A stretch of 64,000 nucleotides of DNA from Geosiphon pyriformis (Eukaryota; Glomeromycota; Glomeromycetes; Archaeosporales; Geosiphonaceae): positions 122,458 through 186,457 of the forward strand of contig JAAOMT010000201.1 in assembly GCA_016748015.1 (NCBI GenBank), in the 5' to 3' direction. The notes under the pieces were generated by a model, which was not told the origin of the DNA, made no database searches, and worked only from the letters and a program-made list of their open reading frames with translations. Of this stretch, positions 11,670 to 23,579 are shown in pieces (position 1 is the stretch's first letter; every line of letters starts with the position of its first letter). The translations under genes and the position numbers were made by a program.

Positions 11670-12514
11670 TGTTACTTATAAAAAAAAAACAGATATAGAA
11701 AAATAGTAAACCAATAAGCAAATAGCATTTAGCATGTGAGCACATTATTTAGCAATGTAGAGCAATGTTAGAAAACATTACACATTGCTTAACAATGTGA
11801 AGTGATGTTAGAAAATTAGGGCACATTGTTCAGCAATGTGAGCATTGCTCAAGAAATCATAGCATATCACTCGAGAATATGAACAATCTCATAAAACATC
11901 AATTATGTATATATAGTGATAATGTTAAAAATAGAAAAAGAAAAATCCTTTAGTTAGAAACATTCCATCCATAATATTAATAAATAATTATTCACCATTT
12001 TAATTCACTCTTTACTATCAATACTTCATGTTGATAGTAATTAATACTTAATCACACTGGAACAATAGCTCTTAATCACAGCTATTGACAGATTACTAAC
12101 ATTCATTGTCTTTGCTGATTTCTCATTTTTTATTTTTTGTTATTCTTTGGTTTATATTTTTTTATTGTTATTACTTTTTTGTTTTACTAATTGATTGAAG
12201 ATTAAGCACTAAGTTATTGATATCAAGGATTGCCTAGTAAAAGACCCCTGCAAGTGGGTAAAACATGTAAAAGAATTACAGATTACTTACCAGAAAATTG
12301 CCAGCCACCACACCAAGAGAAAAATTGACAGAATTGCAATTTTGAGAAGCTATGGATAAACCACTATTGAATCTCTGTTTATTATACAAAGAACTCAACA
12401 ACCAAAATCTTCAGACAAACAACATCTTCAGATCACCATCATCAGGAATAGCTTTTGAGCACCAGGTTACAAGTTTGTTATTTGATTTGAGACCCCAAAT
12501 AATTACCTGTAACA
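11670..12514 (+). repeat. Element B 5' LTR
   Basis: TGTTACTTAT to CCTGTAACA, 845 bases. U3 carries a CACATTGCT/AGCAATGTG palindrome array (about 11735-11885). TATA box TATATATAG at 11908-11916. Two hairpins follow: 12014-12038 (arms ACTATCAATA and TGTTGATAGT) and 12063-12087 (arms CAATAGCT and AGCTATTG). GAGCACCA near 12455 is complementary to the primer-binding site. Confidence 0.92.
11735..11885 (+). repeat. Palindromic array in B U3
   Basis: Several imperfect copies of CACATTGCTNAGCAATGTG and its halves, each able to form a 9-bp stem. The same array occurs in solo LTR H (51247-51399, minus strand). The B 3' LTR has lost about 100 bases here and keeps only a single half unit (about 20983-20995). 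Confidence 0.8.
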
Positions 12515-12516
12515 TT

Positions 12517-12534
12517 TGGTGCTCCCTGTGAGAT
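12517..12534 (+). promoter_or_regulatory. Element B primer-binding site in a hairpin
   Basis: TGGTGCTCCCTGTGAG starts two bases after the LTR. Downstream ACAGAA and AGCACCA can pair with its CTGT and TGGTGCT parts, and the upstream GAGCACCA in U5 can pair with its first eight bases. Confidence 0.7.
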
Positions 12535-12576
12535 ATAATTCTACAGAAAACCAGCACCAACTACAACCATTCAAAA

Positions 12577-14620
12577 GTGGCAGAATCAGAAACCATAGAA
12601 GCAAACCATTTAGGATTTGCAAAATCTTTATTTTAACACTACTGTCAACATTTGGGATTAAACCACAATCACATATTAGCAGAATCAGCCTTCAATTTCT
12701 ATGTCAATGAGAGAATTGTCTATCTGTTAGGAACACCAGTAAATACTGAGTCAGCAAAAGAAACCTTTTACAATGAATTAATTCAAAACACTAGTCTATC
12801 AACAAATCACAATTTTGCATTCATTATCACAGAATCAATAAAGATATTGAATATCACACTCAACAAAGATATTTAATTACATATGCCAGTAAAGGAAAAG
12901 AAAAACTGCAAACATCAGCAGTAACACCCCAAAGAATACAATCACCCACTTGGAAGAAAACCTGAGTTGAATTACCAAACAACCCATCCTACCACTATAC
13001 CTCTGGAAGTGCCATTAACATAACATCAGCAGGTGCGTCCATATCAAACACAACATCAACATTTGGCTGACTTCTATTTCAAAGTAAACAAAAAAAAACA
13101 GAATTACTAGGAACCTATGGCAATTATTTTGAAGGATTTAAATCACGATCGCCAATGCCATCAAGATTTTGATTACTGCCACCTCAACCAGATTTCAGAA
13201 ATGCAAGTTCCTGGGAAGTAACGGAATTGAAAAAAAAACAGGAAGAAGAAGAAAAAGAATCTGAAGATCAAGAATTTACTTATCAGAACCTAATTACTGA
13301 AAACCCGGAATTTGAAACTCTGAATCTTCAAACCCAGCAAAATCTAAATTTAGAAAATTCAGAAATCAAAACTCTGAATATTCAACCACTGCCAAATCAA
13401 AACAATCAAAACTTCAATCTAATTAATCAACCAGACTTATCTCCAATAATTGTCATCGATCAGCCACTAATTGAACTGATTATCAAACCAGTTCAATAGC
13501 AACCACTTCAACAACCCCTCCAACAACTACTTTAATTACTACAACAACCACAGCAGTCATTTCAACAGCCACAACAACAACAACAAATGGCATATGCACC
13601 AATTGTCAAACTTAAAAAATTTACAGATGAAGAAAACGATGTCCAGATATGGCTTAATAATATTGAAAAAGTCATCACAGCCAATGGATAGAATGATGCA
13701 AGAGTCCTCTAAGCCATTTCTTATTTTTTTCAGGATACTGCTGACTCATGGTATCAAAGTCTAGCCAACAAACCCCAGGATTTCAATACATTCAAGCTTA
13801 CCTTCCTACAATATTTCAGTAATAATAATAGCATCAACCAATTGGCCAACACTTTTACCACCATCAAGCAAAGAGAAAATGAAGCAGTTACTACTTACTT
13901 AGGACACTTTCATAGAAATCTGCGCCAAATTCAGACCATACAGGCTGATTATTTCACAGTGCCACAAATCCTCAATCAATTCATCAGAGGACTGCACAGT
14001 AACATTCTCTAATGTGTATGCCCAATGTATTCAGTAGACCTTCAAGCTGCAGTTACAAGCACTAGAAATTTCGAAACAGCTGAACTTGAAGTTAACTATG
14101 CCCAAATCATTAATCTAGTAATGAATAGATTATCTGAATTGGATTCAAAAATTGAAACAATTTAGTGATTCCATCAATCAGAAATTAAAAGGATACTTAA
14201 CTGACAATTGCCCAATTTATCAGCCACCATAACAATGCAATAATTTAGGGAATGCAACACATTTCCAAAATTAGTTGTGTCCATCATCATTATCAAATCA
14301 GACATGGCAACCTAAAACATGTGTCTGTCACAACTGTGGTAAACAAGGTCATATCCAAGTCAACTGCCATTCTTATAGTAATCCATGATCGGAAAATCAA
14401 TACAGAAATCCCAATTGCAGATTTCAGACCCCAAATCAACAGCCAAATCAAGATCAATATCAACCTACTTACCTGCTACTGATGCAGCAGCCAATCTATC
14501 AACCACCAATATATCAGACTCCAATTTATCAGCCGCAGCCACAAGTAATATATCAACTACTGCTGCCAGTAATCTATTAATCCTGACAAATTCAAACACC
14601 ACCTCAAAACTTACCTTAAA
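12577..14620 (+). pseudogene. Element B Gag, broken
   Basis: N-terminal domain from a GTG codon (V-AESETIEANHLGFAKSLF), with the 74-codon piece 12652-12876 open. An acidic and Asn/Gln-rich linker is at 13227-13499. The capsid (about 13590-14160) includes VQIWLNNIEKVITANG and TYLGHFHRNLRQIQ. The zinc knuckle CHNCGKQGHIQVNC at 14326-14367 is perfect. Pro/Tyr/Gln-rich sequence follows. Stops sit at former Gln and Trp codons. Confidence 0.82.
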
Positions 14621-14868
14621 ATAGAATCCATAGGCTGAAAATGACACAACAAAACTGGAAATCAGCAATAGTAGTGCACCAACTGATCTCTAGTTTATCA
14701 ACACCATAAACAGAATCTCGCCAGTGAAGTTTGAGTATGAGTCATACCCAAAACTTAAGTTTCCAACACTATTTAAGTCTTTTGGTTACCCCAGAAGATG
14801 CCACATTCAGCAACCTGGAATTCAGCCAATAGCAAACACTTGTTAACAATATCTCACCAGCAACTGTT

Positions 14869-15312
14869 ATGGAAGACAAGTCACTCACCGCAATATTTCC
14901 CTTTAAAATCGATGAATTCTTAGAAGTCCCATTATTCAGTAGAGCTGCCTTCGAAGAGAAACCCATAACTGTGATGTACACTAATGCCAAAGTTGATGGT
15001 CAGTTCATCAAACTGATCCTAGATAGTGGATCAGCGGGTAGCATTATTACACAACAACTTATGGACCAATTAGATCACCAAGTTGATTGTACTGTTAGTG
15101 CTCACATAATCACTGCTAATGGGACAACCAAAACTCCTATTGGTAAAATTGATGACTTTTCTTTTAAAGTCAATGGCATCATTATTTTTATTAAAGTCCT
15201 AGTGATAGAAGCAACTCAATATCAGGCATTAGTAGGAAATAACTGGTTATCTAAAACCAATGTCATACTTGACTGGATGACACAAGAACTCCAACTAAGC
15301 CAGAACAGTTGA
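14869..15312 (+). CDS. Element B aspartic protease domain, open for 147 codons
   Basis: The active-site loop LILDSGSAGSIIT (residues about 48-60) has the catalytic Asp-Ser-Gly intact, and GNNWLSKTNVILDW is at about 124-137. This is the best-preserved protease in the window. It is part of a Gag-Pol polyprotein rather than a separate gene, and it shares its frame with the Gag N-terminus and the dUTPase. The visible ATG is therefore only an internal Met. Confidence 0.85.
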   Translation: MEDKSLTAIFPFKIDEFLEVPLFSRAAFEEKPITVMYTNAKVDGQFIKLILDSGSAGSIITQQLMDQLDHQVDCTVSAHIITANGTTKTPIGKIDDFSFKVNGIIIFIKVLVIEATQYQALVGNNWLSKTNVILDWMTQELQLSQNS

Positions 15313-16572
15313 TACACATGTGCACCAGCCACATGTGGTCACTTCAAACCAACCAATATGTCAGCACCACTTATCAAATTCAAAAAAGAAGAGAAAAAAC
15401 CAACCTGAAAAGCCTACCAAGTTTTTTGGACTGATACAGAACACAATAAGCTGTTGCCAGTACCTTTATGGGATGACCACGGAAAAGAAAAACAAAAGGA
15501 AAAACTTATTTGGAATGTCAACCAAGTCTGAAAAACTGACAACAACCAAGAAGAACTAATAAATTGGGAGTGGAAAGAAGATAAAAAGGAAAAAAAAAAG
15601 GAAAAGGAAGAAGAATCAACACCCAATAGCACCACCACTTATAATTTCTACACTACATCCCAACAATTTATTTATTATCACCCAAAACTAGTAAGTGTCA
15701 ATTGTGACAAGAAATTGTCGTCAATGGGTACTTGTTGTAATGACAATGAAAAATACACTATGGCAACCAAATTCTACTACCACCCATGTGTTATTAAACA
15801 CTTTGGAAGACCAAAATGAGTTGGAAAATAGGACAATAAATTCTGCTTGGCTTGTGGAAAAACTTTTCTTGACAAAAAAATGTGAAATGACATTTCTGGA
15901 AGAGGAGAAACATGTGACAAATTGTGTCAGTACATGATTCTCATAAGCAACTGGGTGAAAAAAGAAACATCCATAGACACCACCTGGAGACAAGCAGTCA
16001 AACGTTTAGATCAATGTCTACACAACGATGACAAAATTTGGCAAATGATACTTGCCAAAATCAAAGGAGCATCACCAGAAGAAATAAAAACAATTAAAGA
16101 TAATCTACCTGAACCTATAGAACTTGACTAAGACCCAGAACCAGTCATAAACCTGTTGGACCTAGAACAATTCCACAAACACTATTAAGAGCTAGCACTT
16201 ACAAGAGAAAAGCAGGAACAATGCTTAGAAGAAATCAACATTTAACTATGTAACCATTGTTTGATTTTCTGTGACTTTCAATATTGTAATGAATGTAACC
16301 TCATTTACAATTCACAACCCCACATGATCTACACAATCCCAGAAGAAGATGAACCAATGAACAGCTGCACATTGCAATTGAGATTAAGTTTCAATCCTGA
16401 TTCAAACTCGGACAATAATGATGACAAAAATAATGGTTTTAACTCTGATCAAAATGGCAACAGAAATAACAATAAGTCAGACTCCAATTCAAACCCCGAA
16501 ACATTTATCACACTTCCTAATCTTACCAAAGAACAGAAACTAAAATAGTTCAGTAATAACAATAAAAGTATC
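15313..16572 (+). pseudogene. Element B Cys-rich region and acidic linker
   Basis: A Lys/Glu-rich segment leads to a region with spaced Cys pairs: CLACG near 15850, CDKLC near 15910, then CNHC and C-x2-C about 16250-16290. Two Cys pairs kept in F and D are partly lost here (VNCD, YYHPC). A conserved helical part lies between (YMILISNWVKKETSID). The Asn/Asp/Ser-rich linker is at about 16390-16500. Stops interrupt it. A structural zinc role is inferred from the Cys spacing. Confidence 0.65.
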
Positions 16573-17037
16573 ATGCCAGAATATGTACATAATATTAATG
16601 CAGGATTTGATCTGAAATATCTAGGAAAGGATGCTATAAAATTAGAACCCCATTCGTGCATCTGCATTGATCTTAAAATAGCATTGGAAATTCCAGCAAC
16701 AACAATAGTTCAGTTAGCATTTAGGAGTAGCTTAGCAAAAAAGAGAATCAACATCAGAGAAGGAATAATTGATGTGGGATATGTAGGAAATATTATCATC
16801 ATGCTACAGAATGATTCAGAAAAAGCCTACATGATAGAACCAAATGAAAAAATAGCACAGACAATATTTCTACCTCTGGTGAAAGTAGCTAACTTAGTGT
16901 CAGTAGAAAACAGAGAAAAATTAGGGATTACTGCTAAAAAGATACAAGAATTCAGATCAATAGGTAAAATAGATATACCAGTTAATATGGTGAAGGAAGA
17001 AGTTATTGACAAAGAAGAAATTATCTCAACCTGTTAA
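16573..17037 (+). pseudogene. Element B dUTPase domain, motif 5 damaged
   Basis: Trimeric-type dUTPase, which hydrolyses dUTP to dUMP and keeps uracil out of cDNA. Motif 1 AGFDLKY (residues 10-16), motif 2 RSSLAKKRI, motif 3 GIIDVGYVGN (64-73) and motif 4 KIAQTIFL (93-100) are present. Motif 5 reads KKIQEFRSIGK in place of RGIQGFGSTGR, so nucleotide closure is probably lost. It lies in the same frame as the protease, within the polyprotein. Confidence 0.88.
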
Positions 17038-17514
17038 TCAATTTCTATTCCACCATATGATCAGTATATGTTAGCCATAAAAAAAGAAGTAAAAGATCAA
17101 GCTCAGCTGTTTAAAGCAGAAGCCACCATCTGTGAATCAGGAGAGATTGGACTTACTAATCTTTATATATCAGCCAAAAGCCCAAAAAACATCAAAATTC
17201 TCATCTATAACACAACGGAAAATGTTATTGAAATACCAAAGAGAACTATTATTGGATACTTAATCACTAAAGTTGAGGATCAACTACCAAACCATATCCC
17301 AGATTTTCCACAGCTTTGTGAATATGTAGACATCACATCACAAACCATCTACAGACAAAGTGAATGTTATCTGCTTCAACCAGAACAATTAAAACAGATA
17401 AACATAGGGAATTTAGACCCATTCCAGCAGATACACCTAAAAATGTTACTCAACAAATTCAATGATATCTTTGCCAGCGAAAATGAATTTGGCAGAACTG
17501 ACATCATCTAACAT
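17038..17514 (+). pseudogene. Element B beta-rich linker between dUTPase and RT
   Basis: A stretch conserved in B to G: ISIPPYDQYML, then a Cys-Glu-Ser-Gly-Glu-Ile-Gly-Leu turn, then IKILIYNTTENVIEIPKRT and IIGYL, ending in FNDIFASENEFGRTDII before RT. It resembles the beta-rich region that precedes RT in many gypsy elements. Its function is unknown to me. Confidence 0.6.
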
Positions 17515-18810
17515 CAAATTAAAACTGGAGATACAATACCAATTAAACAAAGAGCATACAGAGTATCACTAGCCAGCCACGAGATCATTTGTCAAGAAAT
17601 CAATCAAATGCTTGACAATGGGCTAATTCAGTCATCAATAAGCCCATGTCATCACCAGTGGTACTAGTTCAGAAAAAGAATAGAAAAATTCATTTTTGTG
17701 TAGACTACCAGAAACTGAATAGAGTAACAAAAGGAGACAGCTACCCAACTCCAAAGATTCAAGAGCTGTTTGATGCTTTTGGAGAAAAAAAATGGTTTTT
17801 AATATTGAATTTAAACAGTGGTTACTGGCAAGTAGCTATGAAACCAGAAGATAAAGAGAAAATGGCTTTCACTATATGAGAAGAGAATTTCAAATTCAAA
17901 ATAATGCTATTTGGCTTAATGAATGCTCCAGCAATATTTCAATGGCTTATGGAAATTGTCTATACTGGACTGTTATAGAAATCAGTAGTTGTATATTTAG
18001 ATAACATCAATGTGTTCTCAAAAACATTCGATGATCATCTGCATTATTTCTAACAAGTATTTGAAAGACTCAGAAAAGCCGGATTGAAACTAAATGCAAC
18101 TAAATGTTTCTTTAGAAAAACTGAACTCAAGTTTTTGGAACATGTTGTAAGCAAAAATAGTATAAAAACAGATCCAAATAAAATTGCCATAATAAAAAAC
18201 TTTCTAGTACCAACCAATCTGATAGAACTAAGAGCATTTTTGGAATTTGCAAACTACTATTGTCATTTTATCAAGAACTTTTCTAAATTGGCTCAGCTGC
18301 TTCATCATCTACAAACTAAGAATGTCAAGTATGAATGAACAAAAGCTCAACAAAAAGCATTTGACACACTGAGACAGAAGCTTATTTAAGCTCTGATGTT
18401 GATATATTCAGACCACAGCAAACTATTTATCATCATTACTGATGCATCAGGCCAAGCATTGGGAGCCATACTATCACAGAAAGAACCAGATGGAAGAGAA
18501 CATCCAGTTGCTTATGCCAGTAAAAGCTTAAGTCCAGCTGAAAAAAACTATAGAACTCCAGCACTAGAACACTTAGCAATCTATTGGGTTGTCACCAAAT
18601 GGAGAGAATACTTGAACCAAAAGTTTGAGGTGTATACTGACCACAAAAGATTGACTTTAATCCAGAAACAGGAATTTGGAGACGACTATCATGCCAGATA
18701 GAAAATAGAACTTTCATTATTCAATTATACAGTACATTATAAAAAAGGAAAAAACAATGGAAACATTGATGGATTGTTACAAATGAGACAAATCTAAAAA
18801 CATTTCAACA
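17515..18810 (+). pseudogene. Element B reverse transcriptase and RNase H
   Basis: RT runs from the QEINQMLDNGLIQ segment through FCVDYQKLN and NAPAIFQW to VVYLDNINVFSKTF, where the last Asp of Y-L-D-D is Asn. RNase H keeps IITDASGQALGAILSQ, the Glu of PALEHLAIYW, VYTDHK and GNIDGL, so its four acidic positions look intact. Stops at former Trp and Gln codons, and a frame change at about 17640, disrupt translation. Confidence 0.85.
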
Positions 18811-19028
18811 CAAAAATATAACAAAAAATGAATATACAAAAATACCAACAACTCCAATGTTATATAAATACCCAATTGTTCAAGAAGAAATTATCTTAAA
18901 AAGAACTAAACAACATAAAACAACAAGCAAAATATTTTATCAACCATCAAAATATACTTTACCAAAAAAACAAAAGAAATTCAGATCAACTAACCAGAGT
19001 AATCACAGAACCAAAGAAAGAAACAATA

Positions 19029-20180
19029 TTGTTTAACATACACTCAGATCCAACAGCAGAACATTTTCATAAAGAAGCAACCATGAAAAGAACCAGAAAA
19101 AAATACTATTGGCCATTAATGTATCCAAACATCATCCAATATGTTCAGAATTGTGATGCCTGTCAGAAAAAAAGTGGAATAAGACCAAGTGAACCATTAA
19201 GACCAATCAAAGTGGGACAACCATTTGATTGAATTGAAATTGACTTAGTTGGACTACTAACAATTACTAGCAGAAACAACAGATACATTGTAGTAGTCAT
19301 GGATTATCTCACTAAATGGCCAGAAGCAAAAGTCATTCAAAGAGCAGATGCAGAATCTATTGCTGAATTTGTCCATCAAGATTTGATCTGTTGACATAAA
19401 TGTCCAAAGAAACTACTATCAGATCAAGAAACTCATTTTGTGAATAAAATATTGACAGAACTAAGTCAAAGATTTGGGATAAAAGACCATTATTATCACC
19501 ATATTATCCACAAATTAATGGACTAGTTGAAAGATTCAATAGAACATTATGTGAGCAATCGCCAAAATCAGTCAAGAAAACCAAGACAAATGGGATTTGT
19601 TTATATCATCAGTATTATTTGCTTATTGAATAATGAAATAAGATACTACACAAGCAACACCATTTGAATTAATATATGAGAAAACAGCAACATTACCAGT
19701 TGAGATAGAGATCAATACATATCCAACTAAACCAATAACAGAAGCCAATTTCCAAGAAACATTGTTAAGAAGAACATATGACTTAATAGAAACACTAGAA
19801 AACAGACGACAAAAAGCAGCTGATAATATCCAAAAGTCTTAAAAAAAGCAAAAAAAATGACACGATAACCAATTACCAGATAAACCAGTTGAATTCAAGA
19901 TTGAAACAAAGTACTTTTACATCATATCAAAATAGAAAAACAATGGAGTGGAAAATTTGACCCCAAATAGAATGATCTATTTTACATAGAAAAATTTTTG
20001 GAAATGGAGCTTATAAATTAAGATGGGACAACAAAATTTTAGCCAAAGCAGCACATAGTGATCAACTGAAACCATATTACCAAATAGCATCATTATCCAC
20101 CAATAACATTCTACAATTAAGAGTACAACAAATACTAGTCCAACCAGATGAGATTCCATGAGATCTAAAACCAATCATAA
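19029..20180 (+). pseudogene. Element B integrase, frameshifted
   Basis: HHCC domain HSDPTAEHFHKEA ... CDACQKKSG. The core has the first Asp (EIDLVG), the second (LLSDQETHF) and, after a frameshift near 19485, the Glu (NGLVERFN). The GPF-like end (about 19890-20060) is recognisable but broken. A conserved tether sequence lies between RNase H and integrase (18800-19020). Confidence 0.82.
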
Positions 20181-20229
20181 TTATTAAACCAAACATGTAA
20201 AATCAAATAATAAAAGAGTATATAAAGAC

Positions 20230-20893
20230 ACAGTATATGCGACAAAAGCAACCAAGAAAAAAAAATAGAAATACCAGTTCACATTTACACCATAGCTCAA
20301 CAATTATTCCAGGCCTTAAATCAACAATTTTTAAACATGAAAATTATTGTTAACAACCAAACAATTTGCTATCGAAACACTAAAAGAAAGACAAAGAATA
20401 CATCATATCAGCAGTTACCAAAGAAAGATAAAAACTGGTCAGATAACATAATAGAAAAAGTGAAGAACACTTTTGGAAAAATATCTATTATGGCACCAAC
20501 AGAAAAACTTACAAAAGAGAATTAGAAGCAATAAACAGAACAACTTCTAATATCATACTGTCACTACCAGTTAGGTCGAAAGTTGAATATTCAAGAGTTG
20601 TATATTGACAAATTCAAGAGAATATTTAACCAAAACATAATACAACAAATTAAAGAATTTATTGAAAAAAAAACAAACTCAACACTACATGTGAGAACAA
20701 TTTACTGACTGCACAACATATTTCAGAACTATTCAGAAATACTTTTACACTCTGACATAGAAACTATAACCATTAACCAATGAGGAAAAATAAACAATGT
20801 ACAAGTAGAAGATGTGAAAAATAAAGTTAAACAAACAATACTAGAAAAAGAAGTATTAGAGCTAATTCAAAATGAAGATTTTAATGGAGCTTA
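20230..20893 (+). pseudogene. Element B third ORF, unknown function
   Basis: Matches the third ORF of F and E: IYTIAQQLFQALNQQF and IIVNNQTICYRN (20337-20525 open) correspond to HSLAQQLFQLIQHQE and ITINQQTI. Near the end VKQTILEKEVLELIQ matches ITQVILENEIQKILQ of F. It ends just before the polypurine run and the 3' LTR. No known domain is recognised. Confidence 0.6.
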
Positions 20894-20914
20894 ATATTAA
20901 AAAAAAGGAAATAA

Positions 20915-21658
20915 TGTTACTTATAAAAAAAAACAAATATAGAAAAATAGTAAACCAATAAGCAAATAGTATTTACCACATAAGCACATTGCTCAAGAAA
21001 TCATAGCACATCACTCAAAAATATGAGCGATTTCATAAAACATCAATTATGTATATATAGCAATAATATTAGAAGTAGAAAAAAAAGAATTCTTTAGTTA
21101 GAAACATTCCATCCACAATATTAATAAATAATTATTCACCATTTCAACTCACTTTCCACTATTAACACTTCATGTTAATAGTAATTGATACTTAATCACA
21201 CTAGAACAATAGCTTTTGATCATGGCTATTAATGAATTACTAACATTCATCATCTTGGCTGATTTCTCATTTTTTATTTTCTGTTATTCTTTGGTTTATA
21301 TTCTTTTATTGTTGTTACTTCTTTGTTCTACTAATTGATTGAAGATTAAGTGCTAAGTTATTGACATCAAGGATTGCTTGGTAAAAGACCTCTACGAGTG
21401 GGTAGAACATGTAAAAGAATTATGGATTACTTACCAAAGAATTGCCAATCACCACGCCAAGAGAAAAATTGACAGAATTGCGATTCTGAGAAGCTACAGA
21501 TAAATCACTATTGAATTTCTGTCTATTATACAAAGAACTCAACAACCAAAACTTTTAGACAAACAACACCTTCAGATCACCATCATTGGGAATAGCTTTT
21601 GAGCACCAGATTACAAGTTTGTTATTTGATTTAAGACCCCAAATAATTACCTGTAACA
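20915..21658 (+). repeat. Element B 3' LTR (shortened U3)
   Basis: Preceded by the purine run AAAAAAAGGAAATAA. It matches the 5' LTR but lacks about 100 bases of the palindromic array. The hairpin at 21158-21182 has arms ACTATTAACA and TGTTAATAGT, both changed relative to the 5' LTR yet still paired. It ends CCTGTAACA at 21658, where the C protease tail resumes. Confidence 0.92.
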
Positions 21659-22720
21659 CTGTACCATTAATTGAATTTGAGGAAGAAGAAAAAAAACCTA
21701 CTTAGAAAGCCTACCAAGTTTCATGGACTGACACCAATCACAATGAATTACTGTTAATACTGTCTTGGAACAACAAAGGGAAAGGAAAAGAAAAAGACAA
21801 GCCATAAGAAAATACCACCAACAAAATTACCAGTGGCTGGGGAAGTTCCTATTCAACTGACATCAGACCAAAACCACCTTATATCTCACTTCAGTGCAAA
21901 GACTGCAAAAAAAGTTGTCCTCCATGAAAGCTTGGATTGCATCTGACGAAGACTACTGGATGCAAACCTATTACTATTGTAAACCATGTCACTGTAGACA
22001 CTATGGCTATTCAAAATGCCAAGGCAAGTGGGACAACAAATCATGTCTCACTTGTGGCAAACAACTGTTTGACGAAGAGATGTAGAATGACATTCCTGGT
22101 CAAGGAGAAACCTGTGATGCATTGTGTTAATACACAATTCTCATTAACAACTGAGTAAGTCAAGAAATCCCAATAACTGCAGCCTGGCATTGAGCAATCT
22201 CTTGTCTGAATGGTTACCCACATGATGAAAGTAAGATTTAGAGAATGGCCAATGCTAAGATAGAAAGCACTTCGCCCAGTGAAATCTTAGAAATAAAGAA
22301 CAATTTCCCTGAACCAGTTGAAGTTGTTCTTATTTTCAACACCTTTTTAGATATTGAAACAGGCCCAAAGGAATTCCATGAACACTACCAAAATTTAGCA
22401 CTCACTCAAAAGGAACAAGAACAGCACTTGAAAGAAATAAACACCCAATTATATAACCACTGTTTGATCCCATGTGACTTTTAGTATTATAATAAGTGTA
22501 ACCTTATCTACAATCCAACATCATGCAGGATCTACACAATTCTAGAAGAGAAAGAACCAATTAGCAGCTGTGTATCAGAATTGGATTCAAATTTTAATTC
22601 CAATTCAAACTCTGATAATGATAACAACAACAGTTCCAGCTTTATTCAAAATGGCAACAGCAATAACAATGGTGATTTAAACTCAGATTCAGACTCCAAA
22701 CAGTACATCGCACTTTTTAA
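21659..22720 (+). pseudogene. Element C protease tail, Cys-rich region and acidic linker
   Basis: Starts VPLIEFEEEE, the continuation of the C protease. The Cys-rich region follows: CKDC (about 21895), CKPCHC (about 21990), CLTCG (about 22050), CDALC (about 22110) and CLIPC (about 22460), so most CxxC pairs remain. The conserved helical part (ILINN, then AWH near 22190) follows CDALC. An Asn/Ser/Asp-rich linker occupies 22585-22700. Stops at former Trp and Gln codons. Confidence 0.72.
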
Positions 22721-22729
22721 TCTCTCCAA

Positions 22730-23574
22730 AGAGCAAGAACTCAGATGGTTCAGTAACAACAATGAAGGTATTATGCCAGAATGTGTACATAATACTGATG
22801 TAGAATTTAATCTAAGATATCCAAGAAAAAATGCTATCAAATTGAAACCACATTTATGCACCTGCATTGATCTCAAAGTTGTACTGAAAATTTCTGCAAC
22901 AACAATGATTTAATTAGCATCTAGAAGTAGCTTAGCAAAAAAAGAAATCAGCATCAGAAGAGGAATAATTAATGCTGAATATGTGAGAAATATTATTGCT
23001 ATGCTACAAAATAACTCAGAAAAGGCCTATAGAGCCAAATAAAAAAATAGCACAAGCAATATTCCTGCCTCTGGTTAAAATAGCTCAATTAGTATCAGTG
23101 AAAAACAGGGAAGAATTAGGAATTACAGCTAGAGGAATACAAGGATTTGGATTAACAGATAGAATAGATGTACCAGTTAATATGACAGAAGAAAAGGTTA
23201 TTAACAAGAGAGAAATTATATCCACCCATCAATCAATTTCCATTCCACCATATAACCAGTACATGTTAACTATAGAAAGAAAAGTAAAGGATCAGGCACA
23301 AATTTTTGAAGCAGAACCAACTATTTGCAAATCAGGAGAAATTGAACTTATCAATCTTTACATACCAGCCAAAAACAAGAACCATATCAAAATTCTTATA
23401 TATAATGCAACAGAAAACATCATAGAAATACCAAAAGGAACCACTATCAGGTATTTAAGCACTGAAGTTGAAGAACAGACACCAAACCACATTCCAGATT
23501 TCCCACAGCTTTGCAGATATATGGATATCACATCACAAACAATTTATGGACAGAACAAATGTTATCTGCTTTAA
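22730..23574 (+). pseudogene. Element C dUTPase and beta-rich linker, damaged
   Basis: Motif 1 reads VEFNLRY (AGFDLRY expected), motif 2 RSSLAKKE, motif 3 IINAEYVRN (catalytic Asp changed to Asn), motif 4 KIAQAIFL and motif 5 RGIQGFGLTDR. A frameshift near 23030 separates motifs 3 and 4. Many changes fit G-to-A transitions. The linker to RT follows in the 192-codon piece 22996-23574. Confidence 0.82.
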
Positions 23575-23579
23575 CCAAA

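Larger units (their letters stand above)
11670..21658 (+). mobile_element. Element B: complete LTR element inserted in element C
   Basis: Two LTRs (11670-12514 and 20915-21658) flank gag, protease, Cys-rich region, dUTPase, RT-RNase H, integrase and third ORF, all on the plus strand. Flanks CTAT (11666-11669) and CTGT (21659-21662) form a 4-bp duplication with one A/G change. Excising B joins the C protease frame without a gap. Its coding region has many stops and a frameshift in integrase, so it is not autonomous now. Confidence 0.93.

Noticed and set aside
20915-21658. 5' LTR of a gag-less element starting at the Cys-rich region
   Set aside because: The text after it continues the C protease cut at 11669, with a target duplication; it is the B 3' LTR.
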